A stretch of DNA of 64,000 nt from Streptomyces sp. PH10-H1. GTDB lineage: Bacteria; Actinomycetota; Actinomycetes; Streptomycetales; Streptomycetaceae. Made by a program: the position numbers and the translations under genes. The stretch lies in NCBI RefSeq assembly GCF_030063355.1, contig NZ_JASISZ010000002.1:119220-183219 (forward strand), given 5' to 3'. How positions within the stretch are numbered: position 1 is the first letter of the stretch; each line of letters opens with the position of its first letter. The notes below the pieces were generated by a model. It was not told the DNA's origin, made no database searches, and worked only from the letters and a program-made list of their open reading frames with translations. This document shows positions 44,437 through 52,129 of this stretch, one piece after another.

Positions 44437-44652
44437 AGTTGGTTCCCCCCAGGGATGTTGACGATGGCGTGCTACGCGACGGTTCGCGTTCGCGGAGCCG
44501 CGCCGCCGTCCCCTGGGTCTTCACCCGTTCGACTGGTTGCCGCTCTATGCGATGGGAGGAGGATGCCCACCCAACGTCCGCGCCCTGTGTGACGGCTGTC
44601 ACGGACGTGCAACAGCTGTCGGTAGCCCGCGCGAAGCCCGCGGGAGGGTGTG

Positions 44653-44680
44653 GGTTCGATGTGCCGGGGAAGGCGGGTGC
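44653..44680 (+). promoter_or_regulatory. Candidate SigB-type promoter before sigma factor gene
   Basis: GGTTC (44653-44657) and GGGTGC (44675-44680), 17 bases apart, resemble the GTTT/GGGTA boxes of SigB-class promoters, which are often autoregulated. Spacing is slightly long, so this is weak. Confidence 0.3.
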
Positions 44681-44712
44681 TATTGCCGGTTGCTCCTGGG
44701 AGAATGAGGAAC

Positions 44713-45597
44713 ATGACAGCTCTTGTGAACTCGACCCGCCTGGCTGTGGTTGATGTCCCGAAGGCGGCTGGTTGTGAATCGTCGGTCGGAGAGCTGCCCT
44801 GGATCGAGGACGCGGGCAAGGTCGCGCCGAAGGACGCGCGGGCGGTGTCGAAGCTCTTCTTCGACCGGCTCCGGGTTCTGGACGAGGGGTCGAGCGAGTA
44901 CCAGTACGCGCGGAACACCCTGATCGAACTGAACCTGTCTCTGGTCAGGTTCGCCGCCGGCCGGTTCCGCAACCGGTCGGAGGACATGGAGGACATCGTT
45001 CAGGTGGGGACGATCGGCCTGATCAAGGCGATCGACCGGTTCGACCTGTCGCGCGAGGTGGAGTTCACCACCTTCGCCATCCCGTACATCACCGGTGAGA
45101 TCAAGCGGTTCTTCCGGGACACCAGCTGGGCCGTGCATGTACCGCGGAGCCTCCAGGAGCGACGGATCGCGCTGGCGCAGGCCAGGGACGCGCTGGCCCA
45201 GCGCATGGACCGGTCCCCGACGACCGGGGAACTGGCCGATTACCTGGACCTGACCCCGGAAGAGGTGAACGAGGGGCTGGTGGCCAGCAACGGCTACACC
45301 GCCGGATCCCTGGACATCCCCGCCGGTGAGAACAGCGAGGAGCCCGCGGGCAGCTCGTTCGCCGACCGTCTCGGCGCGGACGACCCGGGCATGGAGGCCG
45401 TGGAGAACCTGCAGGCCCTCAAGCCGCTGATGAACGAACTCGACGAACGTGACCGCCGGATCCTGCGGATGCGCTTCGGGCAGGAGATGACGCAGTCGGA
45501 GATCGGCGCTGAACTCGGGGTCTCGCAGATGCACGTCTCCCGGCTTTTGACCCGGACGCTCAGCCGCCTGCGCGCCGGGCTGCTCACCCAGACGTGA
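44713..45597 (+). CDS. RNA polymerase sigma factor, SigB/SigF/SigG subfamily
   Basis: A 294-aa group 3 sigma factor from the ATG at 44713 (GAGGAAC upstream). Region 2 is clear (NLSLVRFAAGRFRNRSEDM, IVQVGTIGLIKAIDRFD, TFAIPYITGEIKRFFRD), region 3 follows (QERRIALAQARDALAQRM; PEEVNEGLVASNGY), and region 4 has a helix-turn-helix (MTQSEIGAELGVSQMHVSR). Streptomyces paralogues (SigB, F, G, H and others) drive stress and sporulation genes and are held by anti-sigma ATPases released by STAS antagonists. No anti-sigma gene is adjacent here, though candidates lie 9-13 kb away. Confidence 0.92.
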   Translation: MTALVNSTRLAVVDVPKAAGCESSVGELPWIEDAGKVAPKDARAVSKLFFDRLRVLDEGSSEYQYARNTLIELNLSLVRFAAGRFRNRSEDMEDIVQVGTIGLIKAIDRFDLSREVEFTTFAIPYITGEIKRFFRDTSWAVHVPRSLQERRIALAQARDALAQRMDRSPTTGELADYLDLTPEEVNEGLVASNGYTAGSLDIPAGENSEEPAGSSFADRLGADDPGMEAVENLQALKPLMNELDERDRRILRMRFGQEMTQSEIGAELGVSQMHVSRLLTRTLSRLRAGLLTQT

Positions 45598-45688
45598 TGC
45601 ACCAGACGTGATGCACCAGGCGTGATGGACCGGGCGTGATGCACGGGCGTGATGGACCGGGCGTGATGCACGGGCGTGATGCACCGGG
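45593..45688 (+). repeat. Seven 13-14 bp tandem repeats spanning the sigma factor stop codon
   Basis: Units of the form CGTGATGCACC(A/G)G(A/G), with variants CGTGATGGACCGGG and CGTGATGCACGGG, start inside the last codons. The TGA stop is in unit one. Because units are 13-14 bp, TGA recurs in all three frames. A hairpin follows at 45699. Confidence 0.85.
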
Positions 45689-45698
45689 CGTCATGACC

Positions 45699-45745
45699 CG
45701 CGCCCCGGTGCCGCACGCGTGAAGGCGCGGCGGCACCGGGGCGCG
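45699..45745. terminator. Bidirectional terminator hairpin
   Basis: A 16-bp perfect stem (CGCGCCCCGGTGCCGC with its complement at 45730-45745) and 15-base loop, between the sigma factor repeats and the convergent DUF5949-like gene. Confidence 0.85.
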
Positions 45746-45752
45746 GTCGTGG

Positions 45753-46256
45753 TCACGCCTTGAGGGACCCGACGGGCAGGAAGCAGTGGGCGGAGGTGGT
45801 CAGCATCGCTTCGTCCCCGGCGAAGGCCTTGAGCTCTTCCTCGCTGATCGCCTTCCCCGGTGTCGCCTGCGGCCACGGCCGGGTGGCGAACATGAAATAC
45901 ACCATGCCGCGCTCGCGGGCTGCGTCCACCCACTGGTCGGGAGCGGGGCACGACGCATGCAGATACGGCATGGTCAACACGGCCTGGCCGCCCTCGACAA
46001 GGAGCTTCACCGGAACCCGGGGCACCTGGGCGATGTCGAGGATGGTCCCGCCGATCGGCAGCCCGACCTCCTCGAGCACCGTCCTGATGGCCTCCTCCGC
46101 CGCCTCCGGTCCGTCCTCCCCGTCACCGAGGGAATAGGCTAGGAGGAACGCGATGTCCTTTTCGTCCTCGAGGTGTTCGCCGGCCCAGGGGATCACCGCG
46201 AGGGTGCCCATCTGGCGCTGCCGGGTGATGTCGGGAGCGGTGCTGGTCTGACTCAT
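45753..46256 (-). CDS. DUF5949-like cytoplasmic protein
   Basis: A 167-aa protein with no signal or membrane segment. Conserved-looking blocks: GTLAVIPWAGE, FLLAYSLGDGEDGPEAAEEA, VKLLVEGGQAVLTMPYLHA and VYFMFATRPWPQA. This fits an actinobacterial family I recall as DUF5949, of unknown function. The link to that accession is from memory and moderate. It is divergent from the chaplin gene across about 330 bp. Confidence 0.65.
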   Translation of the reverse strand: MSQTSTAPDITRQRQMGTLAVIPWAGEHLEDEKDIAFLLAYSLGDGEDGPEAAEEAIRTVLEEVGLPIGGTILDIAQVPRVPVKLLVEGGQAVLTMPYLHASCPAPDQWVDAARERGMVYFMFATRPWPQATPGKAISEEELKAFAGDEAMLTTSAHCFLPVGSLKA

Positions 46257-46584
46257 GGCAACGGACTGTAACGGCGGGCCGCGCCCGGCCGCGCCCGCGT
46301 GTCACCTGTGAGGGCGAGTTCCGCTCTCTAAACCCGCCGAACGGTGCCAACTGCCCGTGACCGGCCGAACCGGTGGTCGTTGGACAGGGCGCATCACCCC
46401 CGCGCGAAGGCTCCGGAGCGTCATCGCTTCGGAGCCTTCGGTGTATTCGGTGTAGGGGCCGCCTCGCCCGCTGAAAGTTCACCAGTTCAGCTCAACCTGC
46501 GTGACCATGCGACCCGCATACGCGTTGCGCAGGGCGTCAATGCCGCAGGCTCTGCGGCTGGATTTCATCATCAAGGAGATTTCG
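46257..46584. promoter_or_regulatory. Divergent intergenic region upstream of chaplin
   Basis: About 330 bp between the DUF5949-like gene and a chaplin. It contains the hairpin at 46405-46440 and, at the right end, the AAGGAG ribosome site of the chaplin. I see no gene in it. Confidence 0.4.
46405..46440 (+). terminator. Terminator-like hairpin upstream of chaplin
   Basis: CGAAGGCTCCGgAGCG-TCAT-CGCTtCGGAGCCTTCG, a 16-bp stem with one G-T type mismatch. It lies 145 bp before the chaplin start and does not follow any plus-strand gene, so it may end a small unannotated transcript or act as an attenuator in a long chaplin leader. Confidence 0.55.
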
Positions 46585-46842
46585 ATGTCGCGTATCGCCA
46601 AGGCAGCAGCCATCACCGCCGCGGCCGGTGCCGTCCTGGCCGGCGGCGCCGGCATGGCCGTCGCCGACGCCACCGCCCATGGTGCGGCTGTCGGTTCCCC
46701 CGGCGTCCTGTCCGGCAACCTGGTCCAGGTGCCCGTCCACGTGCCCGTCAACGTCTGCGGCAACTCCGTCAACGTGATCGGGCTCCTGAACCCGGCGTTC
46801 GGCAACCACTGCGAGAACGTCTCGGGCCACGACGGCTGGTAA
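46585..46842 (+). CDS. Short chaplin
   Basis: An 85-aa secreted amyloid surfactant from the ATG at 46585 (AAGGAG upstream). The signal peptide ends near GMAVADA. The mature part is one chaplin domain: SPGVLSGNLVQVPVHVPVNV, then CGNSVNVIGLLNPAFGN with the two conserved cysteines (CGN and HCEN). It has a short unusual C-terminal extension, SGHDGW. Short chaplins assemble into amyloid fibrils at the air-water interface, coating aerial hyphae and spores with the rodlins. In S. coelicolor, from memory, a chaplin gene also lies next to melC2. Confidence 0.93.
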   Translation: MSRIAKAAAITAAAGAVLAGGAGMAVADATAHGAAVGSPGVLSGNLVQVPVHVPVNVCGNSVNVIGLLNPAFGNHCENVSGHDGW

Positions 46843-46882
46843 TCCCGGTTCCTCCGGTACGGGGAGAACACCCCTATGAGTG

Positions 46883-46919
46883 GTGCGGCCTCCCGCGATG
46901 CCTTCGCGGGAGGCCGCAC
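46883..46919. terminator. Bidirectional terminator hairpin
   Basis: A 16-bp perfect stem (GTGCGGCCTCCCGCGA with its complement at 46904-46919) with loop TGCCT, between the convergent chaplin and tyrosinase genes. Confidence 0.9.
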
Positions 46920-46942
46920 TCGTACGTCCGCCCTACGGCGCG

Positions 46943-47812
46943 TCAGTTCTCCTCGTACCGGTAGACGCCCCGGGTGTCGAGGTGGTCGGACGGCTTCGCG
47001 TTCCACGGCGGCATGGGCTCATGGAGGCTGACGACCCGTCCGTGCTCCTGGTCGGAGTGGGCCAGCGGCTTGGCCGGCAGATAGCCCGACTTCGGATGCT
47101 TGCGCTGCCAGCGGATCCAGATGAGGTCGACGAAGGCGTGGTGGAGCCAGAAGACCGGGTCGTTGGGCGAGGTGGCGCCCGTCATGTGGCCGCCGACCCA
47201 CTGATGGACCCGGTTGTGGATATAGCCGCCCTGCCGCTCGCTGACCGTCCAGCCCTCGAACTTGTTGCGAAAGCCCGCGGTGGAGGCGGTGGAATTCCAG
47301 GGGGAGGCGTCGTAGACCGGGTTCTCGATGGCCTTGGCCAGTTCGCTCTTCGTGGGCAGCGCGATGGGGCGGTCGGGGCGGCCGAACTGCCGGGTCAGAT
47401 ACTTCTCATCCGTGACTCCGTTGGTGATCGGCCAGTATCCGTTGGAATACGCGAAGGGGCCGGTCAGGACCTGTCCATCGCTCGAACGGCCGTTGCCGCC
47501 CATGAAATCCTTCGCCCACAGCGAGGAGGACGGTGAGCTGTCCCGCGTCCAGTCCCAGTAGGGCACGGTGACCCCCGGATCCACGGATTGCAATGAGCGT
47601 TCGAATTCCAGGAGCAGCCGGCGGTGCCATGGGAAGAACGAAGGCGCCATATGGCCGACCCGGAGCCCGGTGTCTCCGTCGGAGACGTAGTACTGACCGT
47701 GCAGGCGGACGAAATCGTCGTAGGCGCCGTTCGATTTGAGTGCCAGCACCGCATTGACGAATCTCTTCTTCTGGGAGCTGGTGAGGTTCTTCTGGTTCTT
47801 GCGGATGTACAC
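46943..47812 (-). CDS. melC2: Tyrosinase
   Basis: A 289-aa type 3 copper monophenol oxidase. Copper ligands: first site HGQYYVSDGD (His of LHGQ), HMAPSFFPWHRRLLLEFER; second site HNRVHQWVGGHM and FWLHHAFVDLIWIRWQ. The sequence lacks a signal peptide, as expected; export relies on the MelC1 partner. The enzyme oxidises tyrosine to dopaquinone for melanin. It is translated 20 bp after melC1 in the same operon. Confidence 0.96.
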   Translation of the reverse strand: MYIRKNQKNLTSSQKKRFVNAVLALKSNGAYDDFVRLHGQYYVSDGDTGLRVGHMAPSFFPWHRRLLLEFERSLQSVDPGVTVPYWDWTRDSSPSSSLWAKDFMGGNGRSSDGQVLTGPFAYSNGYWPITNGVTDEKYLTRQFGRPDRPIALPTKSELAKAIENPVYDASPWNSTASTAGFRNKFEGWTVSERQGGYIHNRVHQWVGGHMTGATSPNDPVFWLHHAFVDLIWIRWQRKHPKSGYLPAKPLAHSDQEHGRVVSLHEPMPPWNAKPSDHLDTRGVYRYEEN

Positions 47813-47832
47813 CGGTATCGGTCCTTCTCCGG

Positions 47833-48312
47833 TCAGTGGTGGTAGGAAGTGGCCAGTGACAGCTGAGCGCCGCCGATCACATCGACCGCGCCGCGGGCTG
47901 TGGCGAGCGGTGTGGCGAACGACTGGTAGTGGTTCGCCACGCTCACATAGCTGCCGTCCGCGCGGCGCATGACATGGAGGGGCCTGCCGTCGATGAGGAT
48001 GTCGACACCGGGTTTCGCGGTGGCGCCATCGGCGGTCGCGTCCGTGCCCGTGGGAAGGCCCCGAATACGACGGCCCCGGTAGATCTCGTCGAACGCTCCG
48101 GCGGACGGATCCGACGGGGGGCGGTCGTCCCCGGTACCCCCGGCCGTCCCCTGCGTCCCGGTGGCCTCGGTCCGTTTGGCCGTGAGGATCGGATAGAGCG
48201 CCGCGGTCGTACCCGTGACGGTGACGGCGGCGGTGATCGCCGCCTTGAGCATCCTCCGCCGAGTGACGGAGGACGGCGCTTTCCCGCCGCTGCTTTCCTT
48301 GGCCTCGCTCAT
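47833..48312 (-). CDS. melC1: Tyrosinase cofactor / copper chaperone MelC1
   Basis: A 159-aa helper protein from the ATG at 48312, which has AGGGGAGC upstream. A twin-arginine-type signal is present (SVTRRRMLKAAITAAV) and carries the MelC2 complex across the membrane. The mature part has the MelC1 features: DEIYRGRRIRGLPTG, GVDILIDGRPLHVMRRADGS, and the terminal ATSYHH, whose histidines plausibly help transfer copper. It is first in the melC1-melC2 operon. Confidence 0.93.
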   Translation of the reverse strand: MSEAKESSGGKAPSSVTRRRMLKAAITAAVTVTGTTAALYPILTAKRTEATGTQGTAGGTGDDRPPSDPSAGAFDEIYRGRRIRGLPTGTDATADGATAKPGVDILIDGRPLHVMRRADGSYVSVANHYQSFATPLATARGAVDVIGGAQLSLATSYHH

Positions 48313-48785
48313 GCTCAGCTCCCCTCGATATCGGCCGCGAGGGCCGGACCGTGCCGTCGGATATATCTGACTATGCGCCATATAACGCGGCTCGGCGCGC
48401 TCGATACCGCCACTTCAGGGGCGGCCGCATTGTTCGGCTGCTACCCCGGCGCGCGGCCCTGAACGTCCGTCACCTCCGGCCCATCATCCCGCTCCCGCCG
48501 CGAGGCACCGGCAATTCCCGGCAGCCGGAGTACGGAACTCCTCCGTGCGGGTGGCGTTTGCCCCCGACCCGTAACGAAGGCGGATTCGCCCCAATACCGC
48601 GCGGCGGTCAACCGGATCCAGGACATCACTCGATCTGACGGTCCGAAGGATTCTCCGGCGGTCCGGACCTGCACAGGTTTCCTAATGGACTATCAGAAGG
48701 CGCTGTACTGCCCGGCTGGCAATACTTTCTGAATTACCGTCCGGGGAGCGTGCTTCGGTTCGGTAACGTCGCAGGAGGAGCAGAG
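48313..48785. promoter_or_regulatory. Divergent intergenic region, melC / glycosidase
   Basis: About 470 bp. Near melC1 there is an AT-rich patch (GGATATATCTGACTATGCG, then CCATATAACGC) likely to be the melC promoter. The right end carries the strong GGAGGAGCAGAG ribosome site of the glycosidase gene. No gene is seen. Confidence 0.45.
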
Positions 48786-50372
48786 ATGGCCCACCGACGC
48801 CAGAGGCTGACCGGTACATGTGTCGGAGCGGTCACCGCCGTCCTGCTCATGTTCGGAATGACCCATGCCGCCGAGGTCGAGATCCGCAATACGTCGGACA
48901 GCACCGATCCGACGCCGAAGCCGGCATTCCCCGGACCCGACAGGACGGGCGGCTCCGCGGGGTACGCACCCATGGGGGCGTTCACGTCCTCCGGCGCCGA
49001 TGGCGTGCAGCGCATCTCCGACCTGGAGAACTGGCTGGGCGGCACCAACCTCAAGGTGGGCCACACCTATCTCCCCGGTGAGAGCTGGTCCAACATCGAG
49101 GGCGATCCCGAGCTGCTGCAGCCGTGGGCCAAGTGGAAGCGCGCCGACGCGGACCGGCAGTTCGTCCTCAACGTGCCGATGCAGGAGCGCAACGAGCAGC
49201 ATGTCTCCGACGACGAGGTGCGGGATCTGCTGCACTCGGGAGCGTCTGGCGCGTTCGACGGCCACTTCACCAAGCTGGCCGAGCGGCTGGTCGCTCTGAA
49301 CGTGCCCGACACCGTCATCGTCCTGGGCTGGGAGATGAACGGCACCACGTACACCCACCGCTGCGGTCCCGATCCCACGTCCTGGAAGGCGTACTGGAAC
49401 CGCATCGTGGCCGCCATGCGCGCCGTCCCCGGACAGCGGTTCCGGTTCGACTTCACACCGAACCGCGGCGAGGACGCGATCGGATGGACGGCGTGCTATC
49501 CCGGTGACTCCGTCGTGGACATCATCGGCATGGACTCGTACGACCAGCCGCCGGGCGACTCGTTCTACGACCAGGTCGAGCAGCCGTTCGGTCTCCAGGC
49601 GCACGTGGATTTCGCGGCGGAGCACAAGAAGCCGGTCTCCTATCCGGAGTGGGGGCTCTTCCGGAACGGCGACAACCCGGACTACATGCGGATGATGCTC
49701 CAGTGGATCACTGATCACCGGCCGGTCTACCAGACCCTGACGGACTACTGCCCGCACGGTGTGTGGCAGTGCACGGAGAACCCGAAATCGTCGAAGGTGT
49801 TCCGCGCGCTGAACTTCAACCGCATCGAACCGAAGCCGGAGCCTACGCCGAAGCCGGTCCCGACGCCGATGCCGGTCCCCACGACGCCGACCCCGACGGC
49901 GTCCCCGGGCGCGACGCCGGGCGCGACGCCGAATCCAGCCGTCACGCCGACGCCGACGGGCAGTGCTATGCCGACGGTCTCTCCGACGCCCACGGTGTCC
50001 CCGATGCCGACGGTGGCACCCACGGTGACACCGACCGTCGCGCCGGTGCCCGCCGTCACCCCGGCGCCCGCTCCGGGCCTGAGTCCGGCGCCGGGCACGA
50101 GTCCCGCCCCGGCGGTGAAGCCGGTGCCGGTGCCGGTGCCGGTGGCCGTCCCGGCGGTCGGTCCGACCTGCGCACCGGTGCAAGCAGCCGGCTTCACCTG
50201 CACCGTGGTGCCGTCCGGGGCCTTCAGCGCCGCCCCGACGCTCGCCACATCCCTGGCCGCCGCTCCCGCGGAAGCCTGTCTCCCTCTCGACATGAGCGAG
50301 GAATTCAAGCGTCAGTTCGGCAGCGGCCGGATGTGCTTCCGCATCGAGTGGAAGGCGCCCAAGAAGGTCTGA
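48786..50372 (+). CDS. Secreted GH26-like glycoside hydrolase with Pro/Thr-rich linker
   Basis: A 528-aa exported protein from the ATG at 48786 (GGAGGAG upstream). After a signal peptide (to about residue 30), a TIM-barrel catalytic domain (about 65-340) shows GH26-type features: acid/base Glu in VIVLGWEMNGTTYTH and a probable nucleophile Glu in VSYPEWGLFRN; GDSVVDIIGMDSYDQPPGDS is the usual barrel strand. GH26 enzymes cut beta-mannans or related beta-glycans. A long TPTP/PVPV/SPTP linker (about 345-455) leads to a C-terminal module with four cysteines (GPTCAPVQAAGFTCTVV, EACLPL, RMCFRIEW) that may bind a surface. Between melC and a rodlin, it may trim the aerial polysaccharide. Confidence 0.85.
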   Translation: MAHRRQRLTGTCVGAVTAVLLMFGMTHAAEVEIRNTSDSTDPTPKPAFPGPDRTGGSAGYAPMGAFTSSGADGVQRISDLENWLGGTNLKVGHTYLPGESWSNIEGDPELLQPWAKWKRADADRQFVLNVPMQERNEQHVSDDEVRDLLHSGASGAFDGHFTKLAERLVALNVPDTVIVLGWEMNGTTYTHRCGPDPTSWKAYWNRIVAAMRAVPGQRFRFDFTPNRGEDAIGWTACYPGDSVVDIIGMDSYDQPPGDSFYDQVEQPFGLQAHVDFAAEHKKPVSYPEWGLFRNGDNPDYMRMMLQWITDHRPVYQTLTDYCPHGVWQCTENPKSSKVFRALNFNRIEPKPEPTPKPVPTPMPVPTTPTPTASPGATPGATPNPAVTPTPTGSAMPTVSPTPTVSPMPTVAPTVTPTVAPVPAVTPAPAPGLSPAPGTSPAPAVKPVPVPVPVAVPAVGPTCAPVQAAGFTCTVVPSGAFSAAPTLATSLAAAPAEACLPLDMSEEFKRQFGSGRMCFRIEWKAPKKV

Positions 50373-50378
50373 CCGGAC

Positions 50379-50418
50379 ACGCGGTACGCCCGGCGGCAGG
50401 CCGCCGGGCGTACCGCGT
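50379..50418 (+). terminator. Terminator hairpin after glycosidase
   Basis: A 19-bp perfect stem (ACGCGGTACGCCCGGCGGC with its complement) with a very tight loop centred on AG, seven bases after the glycosidase stop. Confidence 0.85.
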
Positions 50419-50467
50419 GGGTCACCGGTTGGGCCAGTGGGGTGAAATCGCGGAACCAAACCAGAAT

Positions 50468-50486
50468 TGGACAGTTGATCAGTTCG
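50468..50486 (+). promoter_or_regulatory. Rodlin promoter element, copy 1
   Basis: TGGACAGTTGATCAGTTCG, 40 bp upstream of the rodlin start at 50527. It matches the element at 62310-62328 before the second rodlin at 17 of 19 bases and equal distance. It contains the palindrome TTGATCA(G). Confidence 0.7.
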
Positions 50487-50526
50487 CTATCAGTGACAGG
50501 AACATAGCTTTCAAGAAGGGCGAACC

Positions 50527-50937
50527 GTGCTTAAGAAGTTCATGGCCAGTGCAGCAGTTGCCGTTTCCATCGTCGGTCTCTCCGCCGTGGCTTCCCCGCA
50601 GGCGCTGGCCATCGGTAACGACAAAGGAACCTCCACGCACGACGGCAACGGCTCCGAGCAGAACTACGGCAACACCTACACCGGCGGCGAGATGAGCCCC
50701 CAGGTCGGCCTGGTGCAGGGCACGCTCAACAAGCCGTGTGTGGGCCTGCCCGTCAAGGCGAACGTCGGCTCGCTCGTCGGCGTGGTTCCGATCACGGTCC
50801 AGGACATCAATGTCCTGTCGTCGCCGCAGAACCAGCAGTGCACGGAGAACTCCGCCCAGATCAAGGGTGACGAGCCGCTCTCGCACATCCTGAGCCAGAT
50901 CCCGGTGGCGTCCGGGAACGGCCAGAACAACAACTGA
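50527..50937 (+). CDS. Rodlin
   Basis: A 136-aa secreted rodlin from the GTG at 50527. The signal peptide (LKKFMASAAVAVSIVGLSAV) ends near ASPQALA. The mature sequence has the rodlin block GNGSEQNYGNTYTGGEMSP, LNKPCVGLPVKANVGSLVGV, VPITVQDINVLSSPQNQQCT and IKGDEPLSHIL, with two conserved cysteines. Rodlins RdlA and RdlB organise chaplin fibrils into paired rodlets on aerial hyphae. The paralogue at 62368-62778 is about three-quarters identical by eye. Which one corresponds to RdlA or RdlB cannot be fixed here. Confidence 0.95.
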   Translation: MLKKFMASAAVAVSIVGLSAVASPQALAIGNDKGTSTHDGNGSEQNYGNTYTGGEMSPQVGLVQGTLNKPCVGLPVKANVGSLVGVVPITVQDINVLSSPQNQQCTENSAQIKGDEPLSHILSQIPVASGNGQNNN

Positions 50938-51300
50938 CAGCCGACCCTTCACCGCATGCTGTGGCCGCGTACCGAGTACGCGGCCACAGTCATGTTCCCT
51001 GACACCTTCAGGCTTCCCGTTCACCCTTCCCGGGCACCCGGTTGGCTCACACGGCGGCTGTCAATCGCCCCGTACCGGCCGCACGAGTCCAATTTGCTGT
51101 GCACAGCGGCGGTTCGCCGCCGGGCAGCACCCTAACGGCCCTCTGGAATCCGGCTGCGGCACATCCCCGTGGGAACGGAAAACCCCAGTTCACAGAGGGA
51201 GCAGCACGCACGGGTCTCTCCACTTGACAAGTTGCGGCCGAGTCGCCGGCTTTCGACGGTAGTGGAGTACCCGTCTGCTCACTGAAGGGAATTCATTTTC
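50938..51300. promoter_or_regulatory. Intergenic region after rodlin
   Basis: About 360 bp. A 14-bp hairpin (CTGTGGCCGCGTAC / GTACGCGGCCACAG, 50959-50989) terminates the rodlin. The rest should hold the promoter of the secreted repeat protein, including a TTGACA at 51224, but no matching -10 box is obvious. Confidence 0.45.
50959..50989 (+). terminator. Terminator hairpin after rodlin
   Basis: A 14-bp perfect stem with loop CGA, 21 bases after the rodlin stop. Confidence 0.85.
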
Positions 51301-52068
51301 ATGCGCACCCACCGGATCACCGGCGTGCTCGTCTCGTCCGCCCTCATCGGCACCCTCGCGTTCGGCGCCGCCGGACCGGCATTCTCCGCCCCCGAGGTCC
51401 CCCCCGCAGGAAATTCCGCCCAGGCGGCGCCCGACGTCGCGGCTCTCCTGGCCCAGGTCATATCTCTCGGCCAGATCGCCGGTGTCCTCACACCGGTGAC
51501 GGAAGCGGTCAAGCACGTGCTCGCCGTCCCCGACGCCAAGCTGTCGCCGGATACAGCCGCGAAGGACGCCGCCGCGGTCAAGACCGCGATCGACGCGGCC
51601 AAGGTGGCGCCGGCTCTTCCCGCGACGCCGGCTCTTCCTGCGACGCCGGCTCTTCCTGCGACGCCTGCCCTTCCGGCGACGTCGGCTCTTCCTGCGACGC
51701 CTGCCCTTCCGGCGACGCCCGCCCTGCCCGCACTCCCGCTGCGCGGGGTCAGTGCCACTGACTCCTCGGCACCGCGGGCGGCCGACGTCAAGGCCGACGC
51801 GTTGGCCGCTCTGCAGACGGCCGTCAACGACCTGCTGAAGGCCGCCACGTCCGGCGACCCGACGGCGCTTGTCGGCGCCGCGCTGAAGGTCGTGACGGGG
51901 CTGGTCAACGTCGTGGTCGCCACGGTGCTGTCCGGTGGGCTGCCCGTGCCGGACCTGCCCGGTCTCCCGAAGCTCCCGGCGCTCCCGGTTCCCCTCCCGG
52001 CGCTCCCGGTTCCCCTCCCGCCGCTCCCGGTTCCCCTCCCGGTCCCGGTCCCCGGCCTCCCCGGCTGA
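51301..52068 (+). CDS. Secreted Ala/Pro/Leu-rich repeat protein
   Basis: A 255-aa protein with a signal peptide (MRTHRITGVLVSSALIGTLAF, cleavage near GPAFSA). A helical region (about 45-100) is followed by a tandem of ALPATP units (about eight, 103-148), then a hydrophobic helical segment (about 165-220), and a C-terminal Pro/Leu repeat (LPALPVPLP units, to LPG). No catalytic motif or cysteine is visible. Low-complexity hydrophobic secreted proteins of this kind could coat the cell surface. It sits between a rodlin and the exopolysaccharide operon, so a sheath role is a reasonable but unproven guess. Confidence 0.7.
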   Translation: MRTHRITGVLVSSALIGTLAFGAAGPAFSAPEVPPAGNSAQAAPDVAALLAQVISLGQIAGVLTPVTEAVKHVLAVPDAKLSPDTAAKDAAAVKTAIDAAKVAPALPATPALPATPALPATPALPATSALPATPALPATPALPALPLRGVSATDSSAPRAADVKADALAALQTAVNDLLKAATSGDPTALVGAALKVVTGLVNVVVATVLSGGLPVPDLPGLPKLPALPVPLPALPVPLPPLPVPLPVPVPGLPG

Positions 52069-52085
52069 CGCGATCGAGCCCTCAA

Positions 52086-52123
52086 CGACCCGCGGCGCGC
52101 AGATGGATGCGCGCCGCGGGTCG
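52086..52123. terminator. Bidirectional terminator hairpin
   Basis: A 16-bp perfect stem (CGACCCGCGGCGCGCA with its complement at 52108-52123) and loop GATGGA, between the secreted repeat protein and the end of the exopolysaccharide operon. Confidence 0.9.
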
Positions 52124-52129
52124 TGGTGT

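Noticed and set aside
45593-45688. Tandem repeat considered as a CRISPR array
   Set aside because: Units are 13-14 bp and contiguous without spacers; no cas genes are present.
48441-48674. Small minus-strand frame in the melC/glycosidase gap
   Set aside because: No ribosome site, no coding bias and no recognisable motif.
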